Below the pieces are notes generated by a model. The model saw nothing but the letters and a program-made list of their open reading frames with translations, was not told the origin of the DNA and did no database searches. The position numbers and the translations under genes were made by a program. Positions 26,631 to 35,088 of a stretch of 64,000 bases of DNA are shown here, in pieces (positions within the stretch are counted from its first letter, which is position 1; each line of letters opens with the position of its first letter). Source of the stretch: UBA2991 sp965221735 (GTDB lineage Bacteria > Chloroflexota > Dehalococcoidia > Tepidiformales > Tepidiformaceae); assembly GCA_965221735.1 (NCBI GenBank), contig OZ244910.1:2974259-3038258 (forward strand), read 5' to 3'.

Positions 26631-26861
26631 CTATTGGCCGTCCGCCGTCGCGGGCTGCCGGGCGGGCGACTCCGAGAGGAGCGCCCTTACGGCAGGGACA
26701 AGATCGTTGGGAATCACCATTACGGTGTGCGCCTCGTCCTCGAAGGCCGCCTCGTCCTCCGCCACCGCCTCGTCCTCAGTCTGCGCCTCGTAGTGCGCAA
26801 TCACACCTCGCACCCGCGCCTCATCCCAACCCGGCGGAAACCTGTTCACATCGCCGCTCAT
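26631..26861 (-). CDS. Putative antitoxin paired with DUF4258 toxin
   Basis: A 76-residue acidic protein. The opening FPPGWDEARVRGVIAHYEAQ and the repeated acidic EDEA motifs (TEDEAVAEDEAAFEDEA), then VMVIPNDLVPAVRALL, are the features of the small antitoxin-like family that is usually encoded just after a DUF4258 toxin. Here its ATG overlaps the toxin's TGA (ATGA). The intact frame contrasts with the broken toxin, so it now has nothing to neutralise unless the toxin break is an error. Confidence 0.7.
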   Translation of the reverse strand: MSGDVNRFPPGWDEARVRGVIAHYEAQTEDEAVAEDEAAFEDEAHTVMVIPNDLVPAVRALLSESPARQPATADGQ

Positions 26862-27135
26862 CCGCTCCTCCTTCGCATCCGTCGCCGGTATGCAGCCAGA
26901 GGCCTGCCGGTCAACTCGTAGGCAGTGATGACGAACACACTGTTCGGGTCCACGTCACGCTTGTAGATCACGCGGAGGTAACGCCCTCCCTGAGTTTGTC
27001 CATTGGCGACGCGCGAGTCATCTCGTCCGGGTCTGTCCTCCCCCGGGAGCGTATCACGTCCTCGACCTCGTTCTCCGTTACTCCGTGGCCGTGGATGTGG
27101 GGGAGGCTCGTCTCGGGGTCGATGTAGGCCGCTAC
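26858..27135 (-). pseudogene. DUF4258 toxin, frameshifted and lacking a start
   Basis: The first frame reads AYIDPETSLPHIHGHGVTENEVEDVIRS without any ATG, GTG or TTG start close by. After one lost base near 27045-27048 the protein resumes as EDRPGRDDSRVANGQTQGG and RYLRVIYKRDVDPNSVFVI, ending AYRRRMRRRSG at TGA 26858. Adding a single G to the plus-strand CCCCCGGG run restores SPGEDRPG, the family motif. Family members are small RNase-fold toxins. The lack of a start plus a frameshift argues for a true pseudogene, though an assembly error in a homopolymer is possible. Confidence 0.7.
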
Positions 27136-27416
27136 GTTGCCAGCTGCGCCAGGTCGATGCCGATGAGCGCGAGGCTGAGGCCGGTCCACATCGTGACGAT
27201 GATCCAGTAGAGCCACGGATTCTCGTCCCGGTGGATCGGCTCCACGAGAAAGGTCACGCCGGTCGCGAGAGCGGGCGCGGCCCAGAACAGGAACAGCAGG
27301 CCCCAGAGCCACTGGAAGTTGAACACGACCGCGGTGACCACGATCGCGAGGGCGCCCAGCGTGAGCCAGCGGATGCCGCTGCTCGCCCCGCGCCCCTGCC
27401 GCCGATCGAAGCTCAT
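27132..27416 (-). CDS. Small multi-span membrane protein
   Basis: A 94-residue protein whose ATG overlaps the TGA of the Rieske oxygenase gene. Three hydrophobic segments are visible (about residues 19-35, 36-52, 65-85), with FQWLWGLLFLFWAAPALATG between basic turns. It could be an associated membrane component or an accessory of the oxygenase, but no family is recognised and the link rests on coupling only. Its end lies at the start of the decayed toxin. Confidence 0.55.
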   Translation of the reverse strand: MSFDRRQGRGASSGIRWLTLGALAIVVTAVVFNFQWLWGLLFLFWAAPALATGVTFLVEPIHRDENPWLYWIIVTMWTGLSLALIGIDLAQLAT

Positions 27417-28591
27417 GCTTCCCCCTCGACGTATCTCGCCGGGGGTTCCTGCCCCAGCAGACGCCACGCGAGGTAGCGATGGAAGTCCACGACCACCCGC
27501 TCGAGGGGCACCAGCCGCCCTCCCCTGGAGAGCCTCGCCGCCATGCCCGCCTGGGCCCGCTCGCAGATGGCGCGGTCCTCTTCGAGGAACGCCGTCGCGT
27601 AGCCGTCGGAGATGGCCTGCGTCACCTGGTCGGGAGCGGAACGCATCAGCGTTCCCTGGAACACCCGCGTCGAGGTCGGGCTCAGGGGGTGGGCGATGAT
27701 CCAGTCCCACGAGTCCTGCGTCACCACGCCCACGAACGAGGGCGGGATCGAGACGAGGACGTAGTGGTCGCCGCCCGTCCCGCCCCCGAAGAGGCTCCCG
27801 AGCAGCTTCCCGACGACCCCGCCATCGTCCTGAACGATCGTCCCGCCGGTCAGTGTCCAGGGCGCGGAGCCTTCGATGTAGTAGGCCCCACGGGTGGGCG
27901 TGACTTTTTCGAGTGTCTTCTCGTGCACCTTGAACAGGTGGTAGCTCTCCATGCCGTTCTCGACGATCAGCTTCCAGTTGGCTTCCCAGACCTCGGGGGC
28001 GGCGAGCGGTCCCGGCGCCGCGAAGGACTCCATGTCGAACTCGGCCAGGTGCGGGGCGATGCCGGCGAGCCGCTCGGCGAGCGGTGGGGCCTCGGGCGAG
28101 AGGCACACGAAGACGACGCCCATCCAGACCTCGACGCGGAAGGCGGGAAGGCTGTGCTCCTCGCGGTCGATCGTGATTCCTTGGGTGTAGGGAGCACCGC
28201 GGAAGGCGCCGGAGTCGCTGTAGCTCCAGGCGTGGTAGGGGCACGTGATCGTGCCCCCGTCGAGACAGTCGACGCCCGGTTCGAGCATGAGCGTGCCGCG
28301 ATGGCGGCACACGTTCGAGAGCGCGCGCAGCTGCCCGTCGGCGCCGCGAACCAGCGCCAGCGGTTCGCCGGCGATGTCGATGGCGAGGTAGTCGCCCGGT
28401 TCCGCCAGCGACGCCTCCGCACAGACCGCGACCCAGTCGCCGCGGAACACGCGGTCGAGCTCAAGTGCGAAAAGGCCTTCGTCGCGGTAGGCGGCAAACG
28501 GCAGGGCCTGCGCCTCTTCCGCCGGGGCCGCCGCCGTTGCCAGCAGTTCGAGCGCGGCTTCGGTGTCGTGCCTGCTGGTCGGGGCTGCCAT
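27413..28591 (-). CDS. Rieske non-heme iron oxygenase, alpha subunit
   Basis: A 392-residue oxygenase. The Rieske [2Fe-2S] site is Cys95-x-His97 ... Cys117-x2-His120 (CRHRG and CPYHAW). The mononuclear iron site is in NWKLIVENGMESYHLFKVH, with His218 and His223, and a likely Asp339 in FLEEDRAICE. Such enzymes hydroxylate or demethylate aromatic or quaternary amine substrates. No ferredoxin, reductase or beta subunit is adjacent, so electron donors must come from elsewhere. The small membrane protein overlaps its end. Confidence 0.92.
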   Translation of the reverse strand: MAAPTSRHDTEAALELLATAAAPAEEAQALPFAAYRDEGLFALELDRVFRGDWVAVCAEASLAEPGDYLAIDIAGEPLALVRGADGQLRALSNVCRHRGTLMLEPGVDCLDGGTITCPYHAWSYSDSGAFRGAPYTQGITIDREEHSLPAFRVEVWMGVVFVCLSPEAPPLAERLAGIAPHLAEFDMESFAAPGPLAAPEVWEANWKLIVENGMESYHLFKVHEKTLEKVTPTRGAYYIEGSAPWTLTGGTIVQDDGGVVGKLLGSLFGGGTGGDHYVLVSIPPSFVGVVTQDSWDWIIAHPLSPTSTRVFQGTLMRSAPDQVTQAISDGYATAFLEEDRAICERAQAGMAARLSRGGRLVPLERVVVDFHRYLAWRLLGQEPPARYVEGEA

Positions 28592-28655
28592 GTGCGCCTC
28601 TCTGGGTCGTTTGGGGGCTCGCGCGCGAGCCTGTGTTCGTGCGGTGGGGGAAAGC

Positions 28656-28742
28656 TGGTGGAGGGGGCAGGATTCGAACCTGCGTACCGCTCTGCGGGGC
28701 AGATTTACAGTCTGCTGCCTTTAACCACTCGGCCACCCCTCC
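28656..28742 (-). tRNA. tRNA-Tyr (anticodon GTA)
   Basis: The minus-strand sequence has acceptor arms GGAGGGG and CCCCTCC, discriminator A and an encoded CCA (28656-28658). The D-arm reads CCGAGTGG, and the anticodon stem CAGA... frames loop CTGTAAA with GTA. The long variable arm GCAGAGCGGTACGC is expected of tRNA-Tyr. It lies nine bases from the following tRNA-Thr on the same strand. Confidence 0.95.
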
Positions 28743-28750
28743 ACCTGGTG

Positions 28751-28823
28751 AGCCCAGGAGGGGACTCGAACCCCTAACCTGCTGATTACAAATCAGCCGC
28801 GCTGCCAGTTGCGCCACCTGGGC
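28751..28823 (-). tRNA. tRNA-Thr (anticodon TGT)
   Basis: Acceptor arms GCCCAGG and CCTGGGC, anticodon stem GCTGA/TCAGC with loop TTTGTAA, giving anticodon TGT. The T arm reads GGTTCGAGTC. The discriminator is T, but the next bases are CAC, so the CCA is not encoded, unlike its two neighbours in this window. It leads the tRNA-Thr/tRNA-Tyr pair, an arrangement common next to tuf in bacteria, here far from tuf. Confidence 0.95.
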
Positions 28824-28997
28824 AGGGGGTCGACCCCACCTGCCGGGGGCCGTGTGACGCCACGGTACGGTGGCGACCCTGCGAGTATCGCGCCACCCTC
28901 CCTCACCCGCAAACAGGACGGCGGCGCGCCATCGGGGCCTTGGCGTTCCAGCGACTCCCCGCCAGCCTCCCGCGAAACGCATTCACGGAGGAACGCG

Positions 28998-29357
28998 ATG
29001 AGCGAGGAGCCGGTCATCGGCGCGGAGAGCGCTGCGGAGAACGATGCGGAGGATCCCGCCGAGCCCGTCATCGGCGAGGTCGCGGACGACGACGACGAGG
29101 GCGGGGACGCGAGCGAGGCGGAGCTGGCCGAGTTGCTGCGCGAGACCCTGCTCGCCGCCCACGACGACCTGACGGCGGACGACCTGACGGGGGAGAGCGT
29201 CGCCGAGGTGCGGGAGCGCTACGTCGCCGCCCGCGAGCGGCTGGAGCGCGAGGCAAGGGAGTCGCAGGTGCCGGCGGGCGCGCCCGGGCGGTTCGCCCCC
29301 GCGCCGGTGAGCGCCTTCGAAAAGATCCGCGAGGGGCTCACGCGCCTGAACGCCTGA
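28998..29357 (+). CDS. Small acidic hypothetical protein
   Basis: A 119-residue protein read from ATG with CACGGAGGAACG upstream. The N-terminal half is highly acidic and probably disordered (a run ending DDDDEGGDASE), and the remainder is a helical, charged region (LLRETLLAAHDDLTADDL, then VRERYVAARERLER). No domain is recognised. It sits between the tRNA pair and a TrkA-like gene, with its own ribosome site. Confidence 0.5.
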   Translation: MSEEPVIGAESAAENDAEDPAEPVIGEVADDDDEGGDASEAELAELLRETLLAAHDDLTADDLTGESVAEVRERYVAARERLEREARESQVPAGAPGRFAPAPVSAFEKIREGLTRLNA

Positions 29358-29413
29358 ACGCGGCGGTCGACGGCGGGGAGGCGCGGGGCTAGCATCGGCG
29401 GCAGGGGGAGACG

Positions 29414-30058
29414 ATGAACGTTGCCATCCTCGGCCTCGGACGTTTCGGCACACAGCTCGCGCGCGAGCTCGTCTCGCTCGGCGTCGACGTGCTCGGCGTC
29501 GACCGCGACGGCGCGCGCGTGAACGACGTCGTGGAGACGATCCTGCTGGCCGCCGAGGGGAACGTCGAGGAGGTCGAGTTCCTTGAGTCGCTCTCGCTGC
29601 ACAACTACGACTCGGTGGTCGTGGCCATCGGCAGCGACGTGGCCACGAGCGTGCTCGTGACGCTCACGCTGAAGCAGCGCCTGCGCCTGACGCACGTGGT
29701 CGCCAAGGCGAGCACAGACGAGCACACGCGCGCGCTCGAGCTGGCCGGCGCCGACGTGCTCGTGAACCCGGAGCGCGAGTCGGCCCAGCGGCTGGCGCAC
29801 ACGCTCGGCAGCAGCGACATCACGGACTACATGTCCCTGGGCGGGGCGCAGGGCATCGCCCGCGTACGCGCGCCCTACTCGGCCACCGGCCACGCCATCG
29901 GCGACCTCGACATCGCGGGGCGCTACAACGTGTTCCTGCTGGCGCGGTTGCGCGACACCTCGGTCACGTTCAACCCGGACCTGGAGGAGACGGTGCAGCA
30001 GGGCGACTTCTGGATCGTGGCGGGGCGCGACGACCACCTGCGCGACCTGCAGCAGTAG
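29414..30058 (+). CDS. trkA: TrkA/KtrA-like potassium channel regulatory RCK protein
   Basis: A 214-residue RCK protein. The N-terminal Rossmann fold opens MNVAILGLGRFGTQLAREL with the nucleotide-binding glycines, and a TrkA-C domain follows (about 140-214, ending ETVQQGDFWIVAGRDDHLRD). It gates a potassium transporter by binding ATP/ADP or NAD(H). No TrkH/KtrB pore is adjacent, so it would serve a transporter elsewhere. A strong hairpin terminator follows. Confidence 0.9.
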   Translation: MNVAILGLGRFGTQLARELVSLGVDVLGVDRDGARVNDVVETILLAAEGNVEEVEFLESLSLHNYDSVVVAIGSDVATSVLVTLTLKQRLRLTHVVAKASTDEHTRALELAGADVLVNPERESAQRLAHTLGSSDITDYMSLGGAQGIARVRAPYSATGHAIGDLDIAGRYNVFLLARLRDTSVTFNPDLEETVQQGDFWIVAGRDDHLRDLQQ

Positions 30059-30079
30059 CGCGGGGTCCGCGGCGCATGA

Positions 30080-30109
30080 AAAACCGCCCGCGTTTCTGCG
30101 GGCGGTTTT
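30080..30109. terminator. Bidirectional intrinsic terminator
   Basis: Twelve paired bases (30080-30091 with 30098-30109), rich in G and C next to short A and T tracts, surround a six-base loop. The A/T ends give a usable U-tract in either direction. It ends the TrkA-like gene on the plus strand, and on the minus strand it could end the small gene at 30160-30351. Confidence 0.9.
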
Positions 30110-30159
30110 GCTATCCCGGCGGAAAGGAGGAAACGCCGGGAATCTCGCTCCGGAGCGGC

Positions 30160-30351
30160 CTAGGCCGCCCGGGTCATGCGGTGCTCCTCGTTGGTGATGA
30201 AGTCACTCTCGGAGAGCCAGTTCTTGAACTCCTTCACGGCGCCACACTCGTAGCAACGGCCGAGGCTGAGAGGCCCCGACGGCTCGTCGATGCGCCAGCG
30301 GTGGAAGTGCTGGGGCTTCGCTGCGGTGTGTTTGGTGCTGCGCTTGTTCAT
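30160..30351 (-). CDS. Small zinc-ribbon-like protein
   Basis: A 63-residue protein. The middle carries a CxxC pair (GRCYECGAVKEFKNW) and the N-terminus has HFHRWRIDEP. I associate short proteins of this type with Chloroflexota, but I know no function. Only one CxxC pair is present, so a full zinc site would need histidine ligands or dimerisation. It ends toward the bidirectional terminator. Confidence 0.5.
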   Translation of the reverse strand: MNKRSTKHTAAKPQHFHRWRIDEPSGPLSLGRCYECGAVKEFKNWLSESDFITNEEHRMTRAA

Positions 30352-30505
30352 GACCGAACCTCCGTGGTTGACGTCGAAGGGCCCAGGCCCTACGCTCCTA
30401 AAGAAGAACCTCCGCTACTATGTTTTCCGAAGTTCTGGTACAAGTCTAGCAGGAGCCCCGAGAGCGTCAAGTGGTGGTTCCCGAGGCCCTTCCCGGGGCC
30501 TTACC

Positions 30506-31216
30506 ATGGAGAAGAACGGTTCCATGGCCCGATCGAACGGCAACGGCACCTCCCGCAAGTACGGCCACGCGTGTCTCATCGCGCAATCCCTTGATGTGCT
30601 GGGCGATCGCTGGACGCTCCTGCTGCTGCGGGACCTGATGACCGGCCTGCGGCGCTACACCGACATCCTCCAGAACTGTCCGGGGCTCTCGCCCAACGTG
30701 CTCGCCGACCGGCTGAAGATGCTGGAGCGCGAGGGGCTCGTTCACCGTCACTACGAGCGCGGTCTTCCGCCGCGCGTCGAGTACACGCTTACCGAGAAAG
30801 GATGGTCCGTAAGGCCCATCCTTCTTTCGTTGGTGGAGTGGGGCATGACCTACGCCAACCGCTTCACCCGTGAATCCGTCGGAGACACCGTCCCGACGGA
30901 TTTTGCTGTCCGGATGGTGCCCACCTTCGCCTTCCAGCCGGAGCTGGCCCAGGGCGTGAACGTGTCCCTCATGCTCGAGATCGACGACTGCGAAGGGTGC
31001 AGCGCCTGGACGTTCCAGATCGAGGACGGCCGGCTCATCCCGCAGCGCGGCGGCGCCCCCTCGGACCTGCACTTCCGCACCGACACGAAGGGCTTCTTCC
31101 GTTTCTTCCGCGGGACCGAGCCCCGGGAGTGCGGCGAGCTGCGGGGCCCGGTCGAGCTGGCGAAGGCGTTCCAGGGCTGCTTCGAGCTCGCCCCCCCGGT
31201 CCCGGTGGGGGCGTAG
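30506..31216 (+). CDS. HxlR-family transcriptional regulator with C-terminal SCP2-like domain
   Basis: Read from ATG 30506 (or 30524), about 236 residues. The HxlR winged helix is at about residues 20-110: CLIAQSLDVLGDRWTLLLLRDL, then GLSPNVLADRLKMLEREGLV, then VEYTLTEKGWSV. The C-terminal 100 residues resemble an SCP2-type pocket ending near ELAKAFQGCFELAPP. Such a fusion suggests sensing of a hydrophobic ligand. It is on the same strand as the STAND gene that follows, but with about 80 bases between and no sign of coupling. Confidence 0.85.
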   Translation: MEKNGSMARSNGNGTSRKYGHACLIAQSLDVLGDRWTLLLLRDLMTGLRRYTDILQNCPGLSPNVLADRLKMLEREGLVHRHYERGLPPRVEYTLTEKGWSVRPILLSLVEWGMTYANRFTRESVGDTVPTDFAVRMVPTFAFQPELAQGVNVSLMLEIDDCEGCSAWTFQIEDGRLIPQRGGAPSDLHFRTDTKGFFRFFRGTEPRECGELRGPVELAKAFQGCFELAPPVPVGA

Positions 31217-31297
31217 GGCCGCCACTCAAGCGCACTGGTCCCTCGGCTTCGAGTAGAATCCACCGCCGTGTTTCTGAGCGTACTGGGGGAATAAACC

Positions 31298-33970
31298 TTG
31301 GATACCGTATTGACTCGCCGGCGGGTCGCGGAAGAACTCTTGACGACGATCCGGATTGGCTCTCTGCGAGCAACCGCCAGTGCCCATACCGCCTGGCGCG
31401 AAGACATCTTCCGTGGGTTTCGGCCTAACACCATTTCCAGATCCGTTGCGCTCAAGCGAGTCCGCCTGTTCGCCAGCAGCCCCGACTACCTACACCAGCT
31501 TCTCGACCTCTATCTCGATGACCTCTCCATCGGAGGGGCAAGCCTTGACGAGCGCCTCGTCGCGGCGTCCGAAGACGCCCGCATCCCTGAAGCGCTCCAA
31601 GAAGTCCTCGGCAGCCTCTTGTCGTCTACCGATCTTTCCGCCGTTCCCGATGGCCTCCTTGTCGACGACCCTGAGCCAGTCGTTGCCAGTCCCGAGAGCA
31701 CAACACCCACGCCGGAGCCGACACCGCCAGCGGTGCCTGTCACCAAGTCGAAAAAACCCAGCGACGGACCTTCTTCAGCCGAGCGCTCCTTCAGGAAGGA
31801 GCCCTTTGAATGGACACCCCCAGACGACGACACCGGCGTAGTCCAGGACGCGGTCACCCTGTTCGAGCGCAGCCTCAGCGCCTTTGTCGAGAGGCAACTC
31901 CGCGACATTCATGGCGATGCCTGGCTCCGTCGCGGCTGTGGGGGTGACTACAAGACGCGTTGGACTGAGAGGGAGAAGCGTGCGGCCCCACCCCACCCAG
32001 CCACCCTGCTGGGCTACGCGGACATCTCGGAGCTATCGGAGATTGTCCGGAGAAAGGACAATTGGGCGGCCTTCGAGCCGTATTTCGGCGGCAAGGCCTC
32101 GCTTGAGCAGAAATTCTCTCAGATACTGCCTCTCCGCAACGCAGCATTTCACTCCGGCCAGCGGGTCCTCTACGCATCGGAGGAAGCAGCAGCGTTCGCC
32201 GCCATGGTGTGGGTAGCCAGTTGCTATCACATAACAACTGCAGACGCCATCGACAATCTGTGGACAGCTGACGAGCCGGAGCCATCGCGCACTCGCCAGG
32301 AAACAGACATCACCGCCAATTTGATTCTCAAGAACTTCGACGACCTTCTTCCTGACCAGCCTCTAGTAGGCCGCGAAGAAGAGCTAAGGGATATTCACAG
32401 CTTTTGGCATGACGACTTCGCCAGATGCATCTCCATCACCGGACGAGGAGGCATGGGAAAGACCGCACTGGTCTACCAATTCACGAATGACCTGCTGCGT
32501 TCCCCTGTCGGCCCGGGCGACCGGCCAGCCATCGATCTGGTGCTCTTCGTTACAGCGAAGCAAACCTGGGCCTCTCAAGACACCCAGGAGCACCTACCCG
32601 CCAGCCAACGCTTTGCCACTCTAGACGAAGCCTTCGCCGCCACGCTTGATCTCTTTGACGAGCGACCACTCTCTGATGCGGACTTCGAGAGTACTCGCCG
32701 CCAAGTGTTGGAGTTGGCTAGCGCCAGCAAGTGCCTCTTCGTCTTTGACAATCTTGAGACACTAGCCGATGACGAAATCAGCACCGTCGCGCTGTTCTGC
32801 CAAGACCTTCCGCAACCTTCGAAGGCCATCATCACTGATCGAGAGCGCAGGAGCTTCGGCATCGGACGGCCAATGAAGCTCCCACCGCTCTCAGACGAGG
32901 CATCACTTGACCTAGTCAACAGTCGACTGGCCGCCGAGGGAGTGCCCCTGTCGCCCGAGGGTCGAGCGGCCCTACGGAGAGTCATCGCTGACATAGGAGG
33001 TCTTCCCCTCCACCTGCACTACGTGGCGAATCTCCTTGGCCAAGGCCACACTCCTCAAGAGGCTCTTGAGCGGCTCCGCGGCGAGGATACCCTGGGACTC
33101 CTGCACTTCTCGTTCAAGAGCTCCCTAGACCGTCTTTCTCAGTCAGCGCTCCAGCTTCTCTTCTACCTAGCGGTGAAACGGAATCCGGCGACTCGCAAGG
33201 AGCTACTCAGGGTGCGCACCGACGGCAGTGACTTCAAGGAAGACATGGACTCGCTGGACGCAGCGCACTTTGTGGAGCGCGCGACTGGAGGCGAGGCCGT
33301 GAAATTCCAGATTGCCGACCCCAACCTCAGGGACTATGTCTATCGTGAGGCGCCAAAGCGGATGGAGGATTCAGTTACCGCTCAACTTACCCAGAAGGCT
33401 GGGGGCAGCAGCGACCTGCGGGGGCTGCCAAACGTGCAGCGGGCAATCGAGCAAGCCATCGGCGAGGCGGACAAGAAGGGCACTTGGGCAGAGGCGATTT
33501 CGTACCTCGAATCAAAACGCACCCAACTCGGCAACCCTCCCCAGCTACTGGCGAGGCTGGGATACCTGTATTTTCGGCGCTACGACAGACAAACAGCTAG
33601 GGCCCTGTTGGAGCGGAGCCGCGCTAGCGGGTGGGAGGATGTCGTAGCGCTCCGAACGCTAGGCATCATCAACCTTCGAGAAAAGCGATTGGAGGAGGCA
33701 GAGGAAAACAGTGAGGCCGCGCTCGCCTTGCGTCCAGATGACAAGCAGACTAAGCGTCTTCTCGGCGAAGTTCTGCTAACCCGAGCTGAAGAGTCGCGTT
33801 TCACACTTGACAGCGCCCGCCGTGGCCAATTGGCCGAACGGGCCTTCGATCTCATCGATGGCTCGCTGATCGAGGACGACTACGCGAGTTGGCAGCAGAA
33901 CCACAACGCGGACCGTCGGAGTCTTCTAGAGCGTTGTGAGCGGCTTCTGCCCACAGCTGCGCAGCACTAG
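31298..33970 (+). CDS. Swt1-like HEPN / NB-ARC (STAND) NTPase / TPR protein, candidate antiphage defence
   Basis: An 890-residue protein read from TTG with GGGGGAATAA upstream; no better in-frame start is seen. Residues 1-115 are of unknown fold, then a Pro/Thr-rich linker. A Swt1-type HEPN domain lies at about 175-325: RSLSAFVERQLRDIHGDAW, and the RNxxxH motif with Arg280-Asn281 and His285, the catalytic signature of HEPN RNases. An NB-ARC NTPase follows: Walker A GRGGMGKT at 382-389, Walker B LFVFDN with Asp484, then GLPLHLHY (GLPL motif) near 570. The C-terminus (about 745-835) has TPR-like helices (LARLGYLYFRRYDRQTARALL and LGIINLREKRLEEAEENSEA). The order is effector, switch, sensor. Its bases are more A/T-rich than the flanks. 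Function inferred by architecture; no trigger known. Confidence 0.7.
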   Translation: MDTVLTRRRVAEELLTTIRIGSLRATASAHTAWREDIFRGFRPNTISRSVALKRVRLFASSPDYLHQLLDLYLDDLSIGGASLDERLVAASEDARIPEALQEVLGSLLSSTDLSAVPDGLLVDDPEPVVASPESTTPTPEPTPPAVPVTKSKKPSDGPSSAERSFRKEPFEWTPPDDDTGVVQDAVTLFERSLSAFVERQLRDIHGDAWLRRGCGGDYKTRWTEREKRAAPPHPATLLGYADISELSEIVRRKDNWAAFEPYFGGKASLEQKFSQILPLRNAAFHSGQRVLYASEEAAAFAAMVWVASCYHITTADAIDNLWTADEPEPSRTRQETDITANLILKNFDDLLPDQPLVGREEELRDIHSFWHDDFARCISITGRGGMGKTALVYQFTNDLLRSPVGPGDRPAIDLVLFVTAKQTWASQDTQEHLPASQRFATLDEAFAATLDLFDERPLSDADFESTRRQVLELASASKCLFVFDNLETLADDEISTVALFCQDLPQPSKAIITDRERRSFGIGRPMKLPPLSDEASLDLVNSRLAAEGVPLSPEGRAALRRVIADIGGLPLHLHYVANLLGQGHTPQEALERLRGEDTLGLLHFSFKSSLDRLSQSALQLLFYLAVKRNPATRKELLRVRTDGSDFKEDMDSLDAAHFVERATGGEAVKFQIADPNLRDYVYREAPKRMEDSVTAQLTQKAGGSSDLRGLPNVQRAIEQAIGEADKKGTWAEAISYLESKRTQLGNPPQLLARLGYLYFRRYDRQTARALLERSRASGWEDVVALRTLGIINLREKRLEEAEENSEAALALRPDDKQTKRLLGEVLLTRAEESRFTLDSARRGQLAERAFDLIDGSLIEDDYASWQQNHNADRRSLLERCERLLPTAAQH

Positions 33971-33974
33971 CCCC

Positions 33975-34748
33975 CTACTCCGTCACCACCTCCAGGGTGG
34001 CGTGACCGAAGAGGACGGCGAAGCGGCGGCACCAGACGACCGCGCTCTTGAACTCGTCGATGTCGATGTCGGAGGGAATCTCGTAGTTGAAGGCGCCGTC
34101 CGTGGCCTTCAGGTCGCCGAGGTTGATGGCCTCCTCCTCCCAGCCGTCGGGGTTGCGCGAGAGGTAGACGAACAGGTCGGGGCCGTTTCGCACGGAGAAG
34201 TCCTCGACGCGCAGGATGTAGACCCCGGGTTCGGTCTCGATGATGAATGCCTTGCCCTCGGCGAAGTGGAAGTCGTCGGAGCCCTGCCACTCCCCGAAAG
34301 CGACGAGCTGCGCGCCCCCGTCGCTCCCGGCGTCCTCCGTCGGAGCCGCCGTCGCGGCGGCGGTGGCGGCGGGAGTGCTGGCGGGGGCGGTTTCCGCCGC
34401 GGAGGTCGGCGACGACTCGTCGGACTCGGGCGGCGAGGTGGCCGTGGCGACAGGCGTGCTGGCGGCGACGGCCGAGCGGTCGAACTCGGGGGCGGCCTCC
34501 TCGAGGAAGCTGCGCTCCCAGAGGGGCGAGAGCAGGTACCAGCCGACGGGAATCGCGATCGCGAGCAGGGGGATGCCGATGCCGGCGGTGAGGTACTTGT
34601 TGTCGATCAGGGGGCGGTAGAGACGCAGGCGCCAGGCGGCGGCAAGGGCGCCGACGATGAGCACGACGATGATCGGCAGGATGATCCAGCGGTTGGGGTA
34701 GATGAATTCAGAGCCGAAGCGTTCAAGTTCACCGAAAAATTCTTCCAT
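33975..34748 (-). CDS. Membrane protein with C-terminal DM13 domain
   Basis: A 257-residue protein, read from the ATG with GAGGAAT upstream. Two membrane segments (about 22-42 and 54-73) are followed by a Thr/Ala/Pro/Ser linker and then a DM13 domain (about 150-257). That domain shows GEWQGSDDFHFAEGKAFI, VYILRVEDFSVRNGPDLFVYL and a conserved Cys near the end (VVWCRRF). DM13 domains are thought to be redox/electron-transfer modules on the cell surface. It converges on the STAND gene four bases after its stop. Confidence 0.8.
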   Translation of the reverse strand: MEEFFGELERFGSEFIYPNRWIILPIIVVLIVGALAAAWRLRLYRPLIDNKYLTAGIGIPLLAIAIPVGWYLLSPLWERSFLEEAAPEFDRSAVAASTPVATATSPPESDESSPTSAAETAPASTPAATAAATAAPTEDAGSDGGAQLVAFGEWQGSDDFHFAEGKAFIIETEPGVYILRVEDFSVRNGPDLFVYLSRNPDGWEEEAINLGDLKATDGAFNYEIPSDIDIDEFKSAVVWCRRFAVLFGHATLEVVTE

Positions 34749-34890
34749 CTCTCTATTCCTCGCCATCCAGTCTAGCGGGGCGTCCGCAATGCCCCTCGTC
34801 GCGCGTCTTTACCTTGGCGGACGCCCTTGCCACGCGCTTTACGAACGCCTAGAAGGGGGATGGCCCGGCGATTCGGGCCGGGGGCACGCC

Positions 34891-35088
34891 ATGAAGCCGG
34901 TCGTCAACCACACCCTCTGCGAGGGCCACGCCCGCTGCGAGGAAACCGTGCCACAGGTCTTCCAAGTGGACGACGACGACAAGAGCCAGGTGCTCGTGGA
35001 AGCCGTCCCCGAGGAGCTGCGCGACCGCGTCGAAGTGGCCGTGCGCGTCTGCCCGCGGCAGGCCATCAGCCTGGAGGAGGCGTCATGA
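34891..35088 (+). CDS. [3Fe-4S]-type ferredoxin
   Basis: A 65-residue ferredoxin with CEGHARC, that is Cys10-x2-His13-x2-Cys16, and Cys54 in VCPRQAI. His in place of the second cysteine makes it a 3Fe-4S type as used by bacterial P450s. It overlaps the P450 gene by four bases (ATGA) and should be its electron donor. Confidence 0.93.
   Translation: MKPVVNHTLCEGHARCEETVPQVFQVDDDDKSQVLVEAVPEELRDRVEVAVRVCPRQAISLEEAS

Noticed and set aside
20366..35000. Prophage or integrative element
   Set aside because: No integrase, terminase, portal, transposase or direct-repeat att pair was seen around the accessory genes.
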